Of a stretch of DNA of 64,000 nt, positions 63,837 through 64,000 are shown piece by piece. The DNA comes from Chloroflexota bacterium (GTDB lineage Bacteria; Chloroflexota; UBA6077; FW602-bin22; CADDYW01), in contig JAJPIK010000093.1 in NCBI GenBank assembly GCA_021324795.1, forward strand, positions 41,186 to 105,185, in the 5' to 3' direction. The position numbers were made by a program, and so were the translations under genes. Within the stretch, counting starts at the first letter, position 1; each line of letters starts with the position of its first letter. Under the pieces are notes generated by a model. That model saw only the letters and a list, made by a program, of their open reading frames with translations. It was not told the DNA's origin and searched no databases.

Positions 63837-64000
63837 ATGGAATCAGTCACGGCCAAGTTACTATCCCGGCGAACGATGCTCAAGGTAGCCTTGGGCGTTG
63901 GTGGAACGACGCTACTGGCTGCCTGTAGTCAGGCAAGCCCGACACCGACCGCGCCAACGGGCGCCGCGGCCAACACACCGGCTCCGACCGCGGCGGCCGC
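63837..64000 (+). CDS. Substrate-binding lipoprotein, N-terminal part (cut by window end)
   Basis: The ATG follows GGAGGTG. The 54 visible codons encode SRRTMLKVALGVGGTTLLAAC, a Tat/lipoprotein-like signal with lipobox LAAC, and the start of a Thr/Pro/Ala-rich linker. Position after two LplBC-type permeases makes it the sugar-binding protein of this importer. The binding fold lies outside the window. Confidence 0.8.
   Translation, partial: MESVTAKLLSRRTMLKVALGVGGTTLLAACSQASPTPTAPTGAAANTPAPTAAA

Overview
The window is about 60% GC and reads like a chromosome segment of a Chloroflexota bacterium, probably near the Thermomicrobia. This is inferred from family content: LGFP-like repeat plus beta-propeller proteins, lipoprotein substrate-binding proteins with Thr/Pro-rich linkers, coproheme decarboxylase, a bacterial Qng1 next to tgt, and frequent GTG/TTG starts. 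No rRNA or marker gene fixes the genus. There is one tRNA, no CRISPR array, and no recognisable transposase or integrase.

1-14.2 kb (+) is the distal part of an extracellular contractile injection system (eCIS), a phage-tail-like nanomachine. In order: a 1025-codon ORF of unknown role, LysM tube/hub protein, VgrG-like spike, PAAR tip, gp25-like baseplate protein, baseplate J-like wedge, tail protein I-like protein, then two FHA proteins. The second FHA protein is membrane-anchored and carries five Ig-like repeats. Sheath, tube and AAA+ ATPase genes would lie left of the window or elsewhere. The first ORF holds four palindromic repeat copies, all in the same strand and reading phase.

14.2-22 kb: promoter, T-box riboswitch and ileS, overlapped by galE; a decayed glycosyltransferase fragment; on the minus strand nfo, hemQ and an esterase.

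22-38 kb is mostly minus-strand transport: a CUT1-type sugar ABC importer behind a promoter with an inverted-repeat operator; a nitroreductase divergent from an HpcH/HpaI aldolase; a degenerate receiver protein; and a long Opp-type ABC operon flanked by two small surface proteins and ending in a Gfo/Idh/MocA dehydrogenase, driven by a promoter with a perfect palindrome in its spacer. mmsA follows.

38-54 kb: an alpha/beta hydrolase; an HlyD-like fusion protein; a secreted LGFP-repeat/propeller protein translationally linked to a two-component system; DUF1015; Fe/Mn superoxide dismutase; an atypical receiver; a small membrane protein; a secreted tandem-domain protein; the queuosine salvage pair qng1-tgt; a GH36-like glycosidase; and tRNA-Leu(UAA) with a strong terminator.

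54-64 kb: an orphan membrane protein and gene debris just past the tRNA (possible island), a MacB-type permease without ATPase, a DUF5666 lipoprotein, another hydrolase, a GSAM-like aminotransferase, and a second sugar ABC operon (two permeases, binding protein cut by the window end). Together the genes suggest a heterotroph with wide carbohydrate/oligomer uptake and an eCIS.
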